Source: Eikenella longinqua | Lineage (GTDB): Bacteria; Pseudomonadota; Gammaproteobacteria; Burkholderiales; Neisseriaceae | Direction: 5' to 3' | NCBI RefSeq assembly: GCF_001648355.1 | Contig: NZ_LXSL01000012.1 | Location: forward strand, 50,820 to 114,819 | Length of the DNA: 64,000 bases | Shown here: piece by piece, positions 44,915-53,415 of the stretch | How the letters are laid out: each line of letters opens with the position of its first letter | Position numbering within the stretch: the stretch's first letter is position 1 | Program-made: the position numbers and the translations under genes | Notes under the pieces: model-generated | What the model was told of the DNA's origin: nothing | Seen by the model: the letters and a program-made list of their open reading frames with translations, nothing else | Databases searched by the model: none

Positions 44915-45118
44915 TGAAAAAGAGGGCATTGTTTTTCAGGTAGCCTCCAAATCCGCAGTCGGATAGGCCAGCATTGCTGCCCGACCTGCGGCAAACCGCC
45001 CGAATATACACAAACCGCAATCAGGCTACCTGAAAACCGGAAACGCCGTTTAGCTTCGCAGAAACTCCGTTTTAGCTTCGCAGAAACTTCGCTTCCTTCG
45101 GAAACTCCGTTTTCAAGC
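44915..45118. repeat. DUS copies and tandem TTTTAGCTTCGCAGAAAC units
   Basis: A degenerate DUS pair at 44915-44946, a further DUS at 45022, then two tandem units of TTTTAGCTTCGCAGAAAC at 45050-45090. No gene in the 44889-45144 gap. Confidence 0.6.
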
Positions 45119-45144
45119 AGCTTTTAATACCACAGGAACACCGC

Positions 45145-46146
45145 ATGAACATCGCCAAAATGAAACGCGCCTGGTACCCGCTGGTGCCTTCCGCCAAACT
45201 CAAACACAAGCCCCTTGCCCGCAAGCTGTTGGGGCAGCCGCTGGTGTTGGCGCGGCTTGGCGGGCAGGCGGTGTGTTTCGACGACTGCTGCCCGCACCGC
45301 CATGTGCCGCTGAGCGCGGGCAAAATCGTGTCGGGGCGGCTGCAATGCGGCTACCATGGCTGGCAGTTCGACGCGGCGGGCAAAGTGTGCGCCGTGCCGG
45401 GCGGAATGTGCGCCTGCGAAGAGGCCTCCGCCGTGCCCGCCCATCCCTGCCGCGAACACGGCGGCTGGGTGTGGGTGTGCCTTGCGCCCGACGTGCCGTT
45501 TGCGCCCTATGCCGATTTCGACGCGCCGCCCAGCTTTGAAACCGTAAACGCCGCCAAACAGATGGAAGGCGATTTCATCCACGCCATCGAAAACTTCCTC
45601 GACCCCACCCACACGCCCTATATCCACCGAGGCCTGCTGCGCGGCGCGGGACGGCAGGGCATGACCGTGAGCCAGAGCCGCCACGCCAACGGCTTTGCCA
45701 CCCGCTACGTCCTCCACGAGCGGCAGAACGGCCTGATTAACAAGCTGTTCGACCAAGGCATCACCGTAAACGACGCCGCCTTCACCTTCCCCGGGCTGGC
45801 GCGCATCGACTACCTGTCCCCGCGCGGCTGCGAATACCGCATCTCCGCCTTCTTTATCCCGCAGGACAAAGGCCAAATCGGCCTGAGCGTGCGCGTGCAT
45901 TTCCCCCAAACCCGCCTGCCGCTTGCCGTGAAAGCCCTGCTGTTCCGCCCCTTTGTTGAATGCCTGCTGTTGCAGGACGCCGCCGTCATCAAACGGCAAT
46001 ACCGCCACCACAGCCGCTATTTCGCCAACCGCCCCTATTGCAGCACGCCCAACGATTTGGTCATCGACCACCTGCTGCATCTTTTGCTGGAAAACGCGCC
46101 CGAGGGAGAGGACAAATCGGGCGAGATGGTGCTGTATGGCGGATAA
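45145..46146 (+). CDS. Rieske [2Fe-2S] non-haem iron oxygenase
   Basis: 333 residues. Rieske cluster ligands Cys49-x-His51 and Cys68-x2-His71 (CPHR and CGYHGW). The mononuclear iron site follows the N-x2-D-x2-H-x4-H rule: Asn150, Asp153, His156, His161 in ENFLDPTHTPYIH. Single-subunit oxygenases of this type (vanillate O-demethylase, pheophorbide a oxygenase and relatives) hydroxylate or demethylate aromatic or isoprenoid substrates using a separate reductase, which is not in this window. It lies downstream of the ATP-grasp/GNAT pair on the same strand, so it may modify their product. Confidence 0.9.
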   Translation: MNIAKMKRAWYPLVPSAKLKHKPLARKLLGQPLVLARLGGQAVCFDDCCPHRHVPLSAGKIVSGRLQCGYHGWQFDAAGKVCAVPGGMCACEEASAVPAHPCREHGGWVWVCLAPDVPFAPYADFDAPPSFETVNAAKQMEGDFIHAIENFLDPTHTPYIHRGLLRGAGRQGMTVSQSRHANGFATRYVLHERQNGLINKLFDQGITVNDAAFTFPGLARIDYLSPRGCEYRISAFFIPQDKGQIGLSVRVHFPQTRLPLAVKALLFRPFVECLLLQDAAVIKRQYRHHSRYFANRPYCSTPNDLVIDHLLHLLLENAPEGEDKSGEMVLYGG

Positions 46147-46171
46147 TCCGCCCGGCGCGCAAACCGCAATC

Positions 46172-46211
46172 AGGCTACCTGAAAAATACCGCCATGCTTT
46201 TTCAGGTAGCC
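46172..46211 (+). terminator. Inverted DUS pair after the Rieske gene
   Basis: Two opposed DUS copies with a short loop, 26 bases after the oxygenase stop. Confidence 0.55.
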
Positions 46212-46239
46212 CCAATCCAACCCAATAGAAAGAACCCCC

Positions 46240-46884
46240 ATGAAACCCTACCGCGTATTGATTTTCGATTGGGACGGCACCTTGGCCGATTCCACCGCCC
46301 AAATTGTGAGCCGCGTACAAACCTCGTTCCGCGAATTCGGTCGCACGCCGCCGGGCGAAGCCGCCATCCGAGACATCATCGGCCTTGGCCTGCACGACGC
46401 ACTGCGCCGCCTCTGCCCCGATTTGAACGACGCACAAATTGCCGAAGTCGGCCGGGTGTACCAAACCGACCGATTCCACCACAGCCCCCCCGATATTCTA
46501 TTCGACCGCGCCTACGATGTTTTGCATCGGCTACAGCAGCACTACTGGCTCGCCGTCGCCACTGGCCGCAGCCGGCGCAAACTCGACACCGGGCTGGCAG
46601 ATACCAACACCCAAAGCCTCTTCTTCGCCACCCGCACCGCCGACGAATGCGCCTCCAAGCCCCAGCCCGACATGGTGTTCTCCATTTGCAACGAGCTCGG
46701 CGTGCACCCCCGCGAAGCCCTGGTGATCGGCGACACCACCCACGATTTGCAGATGGCGGCCAACGCCCGCAGCCCCGCCGTATCCGTTACCACTGGCGCC
46801 CACACCCCCGCGCAGTTGCAAACCGTGCCCCACCTGGCCATGCTCGACGGGCTCGCCAGCCTGGCTGATTGGCTGGAAGCATAA
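46240..46884 (+). CDS. HAD-superfamily phosphatase (phosphoglycolate phosphatase-like)
   Basis: 214 residues. Motif I FDWDGTLADS with both Asp residues, motif II VATGRSRRKL, motif III Lys in SKPQPDMVF and motif IV VIGDTTHDLQMA. The cap between motifs I and II is helical (type C1), as in Gph and pyrophosphatase PpaX. The exact phosphate ester is not predictable. Monocistronic, between DUS repeats. Confidence 0.88.
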   Translation: MKPYRVLIFDWDGTLADSTAQIVSRVQTSFREFGRTPPGEAAIRDIIGLGLHDALRRLCPDLNDAQIAEVGRVYQTDRFHHSPPDILFDRAYDVLHRLQQHYWLAVATGRSRRKLDTGLADTNTQSLFFATRTADECASKPQPDMVFSICNELGVHPREALVIGDTTHDLQMAANARSPAVSVTTGAHTPAQLQTVPHLAMLDGLASLADWLEA

Positions 46885-46885
46885 A

Positions 46886-46985
46886 GGCTACCTGAAAGCG
46901 TGAGCTTCAACGAAGTTAAAACCAGCGAAGCGAGTTTCGCTAAAACGGTAAGCTGCCACACAGTGAAAGCAGGCAAAGCAAATTT
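46886..46985. repeat. DUS plus degenerate repeat-family copy
   Basis: A DUS at 46886 leads into GTGAGCTTCAACGAAGTTAA and AGCGAAGCGAGTTTCGCTAAA units, a decayed copy of the composite element. It lacks a closing DUS. Confidence 0.5.
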
Positions 46986-46989
46986 CGCC

Positions 46990-47397
46990 AAAACGCCGGT
47001 TCGGGCAGGGATGCCACGCGAAGGCAGCCGGCGGGCAGTTGCGCTGCTTGGGCGGCGAGCTGGAGGGGCTGGGTGGTGAGGCGGCGCAGGGCTTCGCTGG
47101 CGGGGATGTTGTCGATTTTGTTGAAGTTTGCCGTGTCGTTGTTGCTCTTGTGGTCGTATACGTTTGCGGTGCCGTTGGCGAGGAAGGTGTAGCTGTTTTC
47201 GCCTTTGAGGATGATGCTGCGGTCGTAGATTTGGATTTGTTGCAGGCGGCCGTCTTTGCCGTAGGTGTATTGCAGGCCGTGCCGGCTGCAGGCGCTTGGG
47301 TTTCTGGCGCAGCTTTCGGGGTTGGCGAGGGGGGAGATGTGGAGGAAGGATACGGTGTTGTTGAAGCCTGAAATAGTCCCCGCAGGCGAAGCGGGAC
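46990..47397 (-). pseudogene. Remnant of a hypothetical gene
   Basis: On the minus strand the segment from about 47375 to 47010 reads as convincing protein (NNTVSFLHISPLANPESC, GLQYTYGKDGRLQQIQIYD, SYTFLANGTANVYDHKSNN), with two CxxxxxxxC-like cysteines. No start codon is found at its 5' end: it begins at a hairpin-containing junction (GTCCCCGC 47376-47383 with GCGGGAC 47391-47397). Beyond both ends the open frame enters repeat sequence or antisense of the tRNA. I read it as a truncated gene. Family unknown. Confidence 0.4.
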
Positions 47398-47587
47398 GGG
47401 CAGGCTTTGTCTGCTTCGGGCAGAAACGAGGAAGGGGCGAAGCTGGAATGGCGTTGTATTCGGCCGGAAGGGGAGTATTGGGTGTGTGCGGCCGGAGGCG
47501 ATGCGGCGTCGCGGGATGGGCTTTTGCGCGAGCTGTTTTTCCGCGATTAGGCGGTATGCGGGCATGGGCAGGTGCGGCGGCTTCTGC

Positions 47588-47593
47588 TATACT
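47588..47593 (+). promoter_or_regulatory. -10 element of the tRNA-Gly gene
   Basis: TATACT at 47588-47593, followed by a GC-rich start region, 18 bases ahead of the mature tRNA 5' end. The -35 region is weak. Confidence 0.45.
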
Positions 47594-47610
47594 GCGCACA
47601 CTCCTGTTTT

Positions 47611-47684
47611 GCGGGTATCGTCTAATGGTAAGGCACCGGCTTCCCAAGCCGACTATGCGGGTTCGATTCCCGTTACCCGCTCCA
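47611..47684 (+). tRNA. tRNA-Gly (anticodon CCC)
   Basis: 74 bases including an encoded CCA. Acceptor stem GCGGGTA pairs with TACCCGC; D arm, anticodon loop TTCCCAA (anticodon CCC, reads GGG) and T arm GCGGGTTCGATTCCCGT are all in place. Very similar to E. coli glyU. Confidence 0.95.
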
Positions 47685-47689
47685 TTTGT

Positions 47690-47716
47690 CCCACGCTGTT
47701 TGGCGTGGGATTTTTG
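47690..47716 (+). terminator. Intrinsic terminator of tRNA-Gly
   Basis: CCCACGC (47690-47696) pairs with GCGTGGG (47703-47709), followed by ATTTTT. It starts five bases past the CCA end. Confidence 0.85.
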
Positions 47717-47725
47717 TTGGCGTTT

Positions 47726-47763
47726 TCAGGTAGCCTTCGTTCTGCGTGTGAGGCTACCTGAAA
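47726..47763 (+). repeat. DUS inverted pair upstream of the Dcu gene
   Basis: Opposed DUS copies about ten bases apart, between the tRNA terminator and the Dcu promoter region. Confidence 0.7.
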
Positions 47764-47887
47764 AATGATTTCGGCGAGGGGCGGGCGGTTTGCGGCATGG
47801 CTGGCATAAAACTTGTTTTATTTGCTGTTAATTTTTGCTAAACTGCGGCCTTCGTTTTGCATACATAAATTTACTTTTGGAGGCAAC

Positions 47888-49228
47888 ATGGGCTTTTTTG
47901 CTCAACATATGCAGTTTTTCATCCAGTTTGCCGTGGTGCTGCTGTGCATTTTGGCCGGCGCGCGCGTGGGCGGCATCGGCCTGGGTGTGTTTGGCGGCGT
48001 GGGTTTGGCGGTGCTGTCGTTCGGCTTCGGCCTGGAGCCCACCAGCCCGCCGATTGATGTGATGCTGATGATTATGGCGGTGGTGTCGGCTGCGGCAGCC
48101 ATGCAGGCGGCGGGCGGTTTGGACTATATGATTAAAATCGCTACCCGTGTGCTGCACAAAAATCCGAAATACATCACCTTTATCGCGCCGATGGTTACTT
48201 ATAGCTTCACCGTGCTGGCCGGCACGGGGCATGTGGCGTATTCGGTGCTGCCGGTGATTGCGGAAGTGAGCCGCAAAAACGGCATCCGCCCGGAGCGGCC
48301 GCTTTCGATGGCGGTGATTGCTTCGCAGTTTGCCATTATTGCCAGTCCGATTGCGGCGGCGGTGGTGGCTTGCGTGAGCTATTTGGAGCCGCAGCACATC
48401 ACGATGGCGGACGTGCTGAAAGTGAGCATTCCTTCCACGGTGTTGGGCATCGGCATTGCCTGCGTGCTGGTGAACAAAATGGGCAAGGAGCTGAAAGACG
48501 ACCCGGAATACCAGCGCCGCCCGCAAGACCCGGCCTACCGCAAGCTGTATGAGGCGGAAACGGCGGTAGCGGATACGGAAGTGGGCGCCAAGGCTAAGAT
48601 TTCGGTGGGGATTTTCTTGTTTGCCGCCATTTTGGTGGTGTTGCTCGGCGCGCTGCCTTCGCTGCGCCCGGTGTTTAACGACAAGCCGATGGGCATGGCG
48701 CACACGATTGAAATCGTGATGCTGGCCGCGGCGGCGCTGATTATCGTCACCTGCAAGCCGGACGGCAACGCGATTACGCAGGGCTCGGTGTTTCATGCCG
48801 GTATGCGCGCGGTGATTGCCGTGTTTGGCGTGGCCTGGCTGGGCGATACGCTGATGCACGGGCATTTGGACGAGGTGAAAATGGCGGTATCGGGCTTGGT
48901 GGAAAGCGCGCCTTGGGCATTTACCTTTGCGCTGTTTGTGCTTTCCGTGCTGGTAAACAGCCAGGGGGCGACGGTGGCCACGCTGTTTCCGGTGGCGATT
49001 GCGCTGGGCGTGTCCGCGCCGATTATCATCGGCACGTTTGTGGCGGTGAACGGCTATTTCTTTATCCCGAACTACGGCCCGATTATTGCGGCCATCGATT
49101 TCGACAGCACGGGCACCACGAAAATCGGCAAGTATATTTTCAACCACAGCTTCATGCTGCCCGGGCTTTTGAGCATGGGCTTCAGCCTGGTGCTGGGGCT
49201 GATGTTTGCCAAAATGTTTTTGGGTTGA
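47888..49228 (+). CDS. dcuA: Anaerobic C4-dicarboxylate transporter, Dcu family (DcuA-like)
   Basis: 446 residues from ATG 47888 with a very strong GGAGG site. About ten to twelve membrane helices. Motifs ARVGGIGLGVFGGVGL, MQAAGGLDYMIKIA, NPKYITFIAPMVTYSFTVLAGTGH, GVAWLGDT and STGTTKIGKYIFNHSF match Dcu proteins, nearer DcuA than DcuB from the motifs I recall. It exchanges fumarate, malate, aspartate and succinate, which supports fumarate respiration or aspartate uptake. Monocistronic with its own terminator. No clear FNR box is visible upstream. Confidence 0.9.
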   Translation: MGFFAQHMQFFIQFAVVLLCILAGARVGGIGLGVFGGVGLAVLSFGFGLEPTSPPIDVMLMIMAVVSAAAAMQAAGGLDYMIKIATRVLHKNPKYITFIAPMVTYSFTVLAGTGHVAYSVLPVIAEVSRKNGIRPERPLSMAVIASQFAIIASPIAAAVVACVSYLEPQHITMADVLKVSIPSTVLGIGIACVLVNKMGKELKDDPEYQRRPQDPAYRKLYEAETAVADTEVGAKAKISVGIFLFAAILVVLLGALPSLRPVFNDKPMGMAHTIEIVMLAAAALIIVTCKPDGNAITQGSVFHAGMRAVIAVFGVAWLGDTLMHGHLDEVKMAVSGLVESAPWAFTFALFVLSVLVNSQGATVATLFPVAIALGVSAPIIIGTFVAVNGYFFIPNYGPIIAAIDFDSTGTTKIGKYIFNHSFMLPGLLSMGFSLVLGLMFAKMFLG

Positions 49229-49246
49229 ACGGTTCGTCCGTTTGAG

Positions 49247-49280
49247 AAACCGCCCGGGCTTCGGCTCGGGCGGTTTGATT
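49247..49280 (+). terminator. GC-rich intrinsic terminator after the Dcu gene
   Basis: AAACCGCCCGGGC, a TTCG tetraloop and GCTCGGGCGGTTT form a long stem followed by T-rich sequence, 18 bases after the stop. It is not DUS-based, unlike most terminators here. Confidence 0.85.
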
Positions 49281-49292
49281 TTGGGGAGGAAG

Positions 49293-49332
49293 AGGCTACC
49301 TGAAAAACGGTGGGGATATTTTCAGGTAGCCT
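49293..49332. repeat. DUS inverted pair between the Dcu and NhaC genes
   Basis: Opposed DUS copies with a loop of about 11 bases, in the convergent intergenic region. Confidence 0.65.
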
Positions 49333-49419
49333 GAAACCAGGTTTTTCTGGTTTCGGCATGATGAGATACGGCGGCAGTTGCAAAGCCAAGGCAGGCCGAT
49401 TGGCCCGTGGGCGCGAAAG

Positions 49420-49502
49420 GCTACCTGAAAATTTTAGCTTCGCAGAAACTCGCGTTGCTCGTTTTAACTGCGTTGAAGCTCACGCTTTCAGGTAGCCTTT
49501 TG
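49420..49502. repeat. Full DUS-flanked composite element
   Basis: DUS, TTTTAGCTTCGCAGAAAC, CGCGTTGCTCG, TTTTAACTGCGTTGAAGC, then an inverted DUS. It is the most regular copy of the second repeat family in the window and lies just past the NhaC gene stop (49518). Confidence 0.75.
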
Positions 49503-49517
49503 GTTTGGCCGTGTGCT

Positions 49518-50954
49518 TTATGCCGCGGCTTCGCTTTTACTCAGAGTGATGCCGGTGAAGCCGAACACGAGGGTGAGCAGCAGGCTGAGGTAGCAGAAGA
49601 AGGCATAGGGTAGGTAGTCGATCACGGCCACGCCCAGCGCGTGGTGGATAAACACGCCGCACACGCTCCAGGGCACCAGCGGGTTGGTTACCGTGCCGGC
49701 GTCTTCCACGGTACGGGCGAGGTTGCGAGGATGCAGGCCGAGCCGTTGGTATACCGGTTTGAAGGTGTTGCCGGCCAGGAGCAGGCTGAGGTATTGCTCG
49801 CCGATGAGCACGTTTACGCCCAGCGAGGTGGCGGCCACGGTGAAGGTGGCGCGGCCGGCGTTCACCAGCATGTGGCTGATGCCGGAGAGCAGGGCGGGCA
49901 GGATGCCCAGGGCGTTGAGCAGGCCGCCGAGGCTGAGGGCGAGGATAACGATGGTTTGCGTGAAAAACATGCTGCTGATGCCGCCGCGTGAAATCAGTTT
50001 GCCCACGTCGCCCAAATCGCTGCCTTCGGGCGCTTGGTAGCCGTTGAAGAAGTAGCCGCCGAGCTGCTCAATGCTGGGGCTGCTGTGCAGATAGGTGAGG
50101 GCGAGCGCCACCAGGATGGTGAGGATGATGGTGTAGATGGCGTTCACACGGCGCAGGGCGAGGGTGATGAGCACGGCGAAAGGCAGCAGGGTGTAGCCGT
50201 GCACCAGGCCGCTGGCATGAAGCTGGGTTTTGAAGGCGGCCACCATGCCGAGGTCGGCATTGGCGGTGTGGCCGGAGAGCAGCCACAGCAACACGGCGGT
50301 GATGAGCCAGGCGGGCACGGTGGTGTACATCATATTGCGGATGTGGTCGAAGAGGTCGATGCCCACGATGGAGGCGGCGATGCTGGTGGTGTCGGAGAAG
50401 GGCGACATCTTATCGCCGAAAAACGCGCCGGACACCACCGCCCCAGCCACCACGGCCGGATTGGCGCCCAGCGCCGTGCCCATGCCGATAAAGGCCACGC
50501 CCAGGGTGGCACAAGTGGTGAGGCTGCTGCCGATGGCCACGCCCACCAGTGAAGTGAGCACGAAGGCGGAAAGATAGAAAATACGCGGCGAAATCAGCTC
50601 GAAGCCGTAATACATCAGCGTGGGAATCGAACCCGCCATCATCAGCGCGGACACCAGCAAGCCGATGAAGAAAAAGAGATAAATCGCGCCGATGCCCGAG
50701 AGCACGCCGCGCGCCATGCTCAGCTGCATTTGGCCGAATTCCAGCCCCTTGCTTTTGCCGAACACCAAGAGCGTGCACAACACCAAAATCACCGACAAAT
50801 GCGGCACCCAGCCAAACTGAATCATGGTGATACCCATCACGGCCACCACCAGCGCGGCAATCACCGCCGCCTCGCGCGGGCGCATTTCCAACAAGGCTTC
50901 TTTTGCTTCTTTCACTTCAGTTTCCTCTAATTTTGCATTGGCAGTTTGTGCCAC
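49518..50954 (-). CDS. NhaC family Na+/H+ antiporter
   Basis: 478 residues, about eleven to twelve membrane helices. NhaC/MleN-family patterns: GSSLTTCATLGVAFIGMG, SGAFFGDKMSPFSDTTSIAAS and VTNPLVPWSVCGVF. These carriers exchange Na+ for protons or couple malate and lactate exchange (MleN). The GTG at 50954 is used as start although no ribosome-binding site is visible; ATG at 50885 (MRPREAAV) just before the first helix is the alternative. Confidence 0.88.
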   Translation of the reverse strand: MAQTANAKLEETEVKEAKEALLEMRPREAAVIAALVVAVMGITMIQFGWVPHLSVILVLCTLLVFGKSKGLEFGQMQLSMARGVLSGIGAIYLFFFIGLLVSALMMAGSIPTLMYYGFELISPRIFYLSAFVLTSLVGVAIGSSLTTCATLGVAFIGMGTALGANPAVVAGAVVSGAFFGDKMSPFSDTTSIAASIVGIDLFDHIRNMMYTTVPAWLITAVLLWLLSGHTANADLGMVAAFKTQLHASGLVHGYTLLPFAVLITLALRRVNAIYTIILTILVALALTYLHSSPSIEQLGGYFFNGYQAPEGSDLGDVGKLISRGGISSMFFTQTIVILALSLGGLLNALGILPALLSGISHMLVNAGRATFTVAATSLGVNVLIGEQYLSLLLAGNTFKPVYQRLGLHPRNLARTVEDAGTVTNPLVPWSVCGVFIHHALGVAVIDYLPYAFFCYLSLLLTLVFGFTGITLSKSEAAA

Positions 50955-51219
50955 AATTTTTGTAAAGAAGCCGCCAAACTATCATTTTCCGCCCGCCAAG
51001 GCAATCTCGGCGTGGGAAACACCCGATTCAAACAGGCAGGAATTTGCTCGATTTGTGTTTTAGGTTACCTGAAAACGGTTTGGAATCATATTGAAAACAG
51101 AGTTTGTGGAATAAAATTGCAAAAATATGGATAAAATATAAAACAAATGGCGCATAGCGTTTTGAGTCAACACTTGCAACAAGCCCGCCCTATTCGGCTA
51201 AAATACGTCCCAACCGAAA

Positions 51220-51291
51220 GGCTACCTGAAAACCAAGCGCCCAATCCGTTTTCACTAAGCGTGGAAGCCGGCGTTTTCAGGTAGCCTCAAC
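51220..51291. repeat. DUS pair in the NhaC-ilvD divergent gap
   Basis: Opposed DUS copies with a TAAGCGTGGAAGCCGGCG segment between. The 50955-51330 gap also contains an AT-rich stretch (51080-51150) that may hold the ilvD promoter. No gene and no recognisable leader peptide with repeated Ile/Val/Leu codons is seen. Confidence 0.6.
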
Positions 51292-51330
51292 TATTCTATA
51301 AACCATCGTGCCCAACAAAGGACCACCCAA

Positions 51331-53190
51331 ATGCCCGACTACCGCTCCAAAACCTCCACCCACGGCCGCAACATGGCGGGTGCGCGTTCGCTCTGGCGCG
51401 CCACCGGCGTCAAAGACGAAGACTTCGGCAAACCCATTATCGCCATCGCCAACTCCTTCACCCAGTTCGTACCCGGCCATGTGCACCTGCACAACATGGG
51501 CCAGCTCGTTGCCCGCGAAATCGAAAAAGCCGGCGCAATTGCCAAAGAATTCAACACCATCGCCATCGATGACGGCATCGCCATGGGGCACAGCGGCATG
51601 CTCTACTCCCTGCCCAGCCGCGATTTGATTGCCGATTCCGTGGAGTACATGGTGAACGCCCATTGCGCCGACGCACTGGTGTGCATCTCCAACTGCGACA
51701 AAATCACCCCTGGAATGTTGATGGCCGCCATGCGCCTCAATATCCCAACCATCTTCGTCTCCGGCGGGCCGATGGAGGCGGGCAGAGTGGTCGGTGCTAT
51801 CAATATTGCCGCCGACCGCCGTTTGGATTTGATTGACGCTATGATTGATGCGGCAGACGACAACGTATCCGATGCCGCTGTGAGCGAAATCGAACAAAAC
51901 GCCTGCCCCACCTGCGGCTCATGTTCAGGCATGTTTACCGCCAACTCCATGAACTGCCTCACCGAAGTGCTCGGCTTGTCGTTGCCCGGCAACGGCTCGC
52001 TGGTGGCCACCCACGCAGGGCGCAAAGAGCTGTTTCTCGAAGCAGGGCGCATGATTGTAGACATCACCCGCCGCTACTACGAGCAAAACGACCACACCGT
52101 GCTGCCCCGCAGCATCGCCACCAAAGCCGCCTTTGAAAACGCCATGAACCTCGACATCGCCATGGGCGGCAGCACCAACACCATCCTGCACCTGCTCGCC
52201 GTCGCCCAAGAAGCCGGCGTGGACTTCAAAATGGCCGACATCGACCGCCTCAGCCGCGTCGTGCCCTGCCTGTGCAAAACCGCGCCCAATAACTACGACT
52301 ACTACATGGAAGACGTGCACCGCGCCGGCGGCATCATGGCCATTTTGAAACAGCTCGACCAAATCGGCAAACTCGACACCCGCGTCTCCACTATTCATTC
52401 AGGCAGCCTGAAAGAAGCCATCCAACGCTGGGACATCGAAAACCCCGCCAATACCGAAGCCATCGAACGCTTCAAAGCCGCACCCGGCGGCATCCGCACC
52501 ACCCAAGCCTTCTCGCAAAACCGCCAATGGAAAACGCTCGACCTCGACCGGGCCAACGGCTGCATCCGCGACGCCGCCCACGCCTACTCCCAAGACGGCG
52601 GCTTGGCCGTACTCTTCGGCAACATCGCCGAACGCGGCTGCGTGGTCAAAACCGCAGGCGTGGACGAAAGCATCTGGCAGTTCACCGGCCGCGCCCGCGT
52701 GTTTGAAAGCCAGGAAGCCGCCGTAGAAGGCATTTTGGGCAACCAAATCGTCGCCGGCGACATCGTCATCATCCGCTACGAAGGCCCCAAAGGCGGCCCG
52801 GGGATGCAGGAAATGCTCTACCCCACCAGCTACCTGAAATCCAAAGGCCTCGGCAAAGCCTGCGCCCTGCTCACAGACGGACGCTTCTCCGGCGGCACAT
52901 CCGGTTTAAGCATCGGGCACGCCTCCCCCGAAGCCGCCGAAGGCGGCGCAATCGGTCTCGTACACGAAGGCGATACCATTGAAATCGACATCCCCAACCG
53001 CCGCATCCACCTCGCCATATCAGACGAAGAACTCGCCCGCCGCCGCGCCGAAATGGAAGCACGCGGCAGCCAAGCCTGGAAGCCGGAAAACCGCGACCGC
53101 CACGTCTCCCAAGCCCTGCGCGCCTACGGCCTCATGGCCACCTCGGCCGACCGGGGCGCGGTAAGGGATGTGAGCCAGATTGAGCGTTGA
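51331..53190 (+). CDS. ilvD: Dihydroxy-acid dehydratase
   Basis: 619 residues, full length. Iron-sulfur Cys residues in SNCDKITPGM and CPTCGSCSGMFTANSMNCL, plus TDGRFSGGTSGLSIGHASPEAAEGG near the C-terminus. It makes the 2-keto acids for valine and isoleucine (leucine via the former) in the cytoplasm. AAAGGA lies before the ATG. A near-DUS is in frame as SYLKSK. No other ilv gene is adjacent. Confidence 0.97.
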   Translation: MPDYRSKTSTHGRNMAGARSLWRATGVKDEDFGKPIIAIANSFTQFVPGHVHLHNMGQLVAREIEKAGAIAKEFNTIAIDDGIAMGHSGMLYSLPSRDLIADSVEYMVNAHCADALVCISNCDKITPGMLMAAMRLNIPTIFVSGGPMEAGRVVGAINIAADRRLDLIDAMIDAADDNVSDAAVSEIEQNACPTCGSCSGMFTANSMNCLTEVLGLSLPGNGSLVATHAGRKELFLEAGRMIVDITRRYYEQNDHTVLPRSIATKAAFENAMNLDIAMGGSTNTILHLLAVAQEAGVDFKMADIDRLSRVVPCLCKTAPNNYDYYMEDVHRAGGIMAILKQLDQIGKLDTRVSTIHSGSLKEAIQRWDIENPANTEAIERFKAAPGGIRTTQAFSQNRQWKTLDLDRANGCIRDAAHAYSQDGGLAVLFGNIAERGCVVKTAGVDESIWQFTGRARVFESQEAAVEGILGNQIVAGDIVIIRYEGPKGGPGMQEMLYPTSYLKSKGLGKACALLTDGRFSGGTSGLSIGHASPEAAEGGAIGLVHEGDTIEIDIPNRRIHLAISDEELARRRAEMEARGSQAWKPENRDRHVSQALRAYGLMATSADRGAVRDVSQIER

Positions 53191-53229
53191 TTGACGGCGC
53201 AGCCGTGCACCGTTTTTGCTCCACAGAAG

Positions 53230-53334
53230 CGGACACCGCTGCTTTAGTTGCGTAGAAACTCGCTTTGCCCGTTTCAACTGTGTTGAAGCTGCATTTTCAG
53301 GTAGCCTGTATCACCATGCAGGCTACCTGAAACT
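53230..53334. repeat. Repeat-family copy and DUS pair after ilvD
   Basis: TTTAGTTGCGTAGAAACTCG, CGTTTCAACTGTGTTGAAGC and an inverted DUS (53293-53306), then a direct DUS (53321). No gene in the 53191-53415 gap. Confidence 0.6.
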
Positions 53335-53415
53335 TTATTTCGGCCAGTATTTTAGGTATGATGGCTGTATGTAAAGAAATGTTTGTGGGTAGCCGATTAA
53401 CTGAGGAGGTGTCTT

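Noticed and set aside
46940..47647. A complete 235-residue minus-strand gene including the antisense of tRNA-Gly
   Set aside because: Its first third is antisense to the tRNA and to GC-rich spacer with no protein-like pattern; only the central part looks coding, so it is listed as a remnant.
51160..51215. Additional Zur or FNR boxes in AT-rich promoter regions (ilvD and Dcu gene)
   Set aside because: No match to TTGATnnnnATCAA or to the Zur pattern better than chance by eye.
50955..51330. Attenuator or riboswitch upstream of ilvD
   Set aside because: No leader peptide rich in branched-chain codons and no recognised riboswitch core; only a DUS pair and AT-rich sequence are seen.
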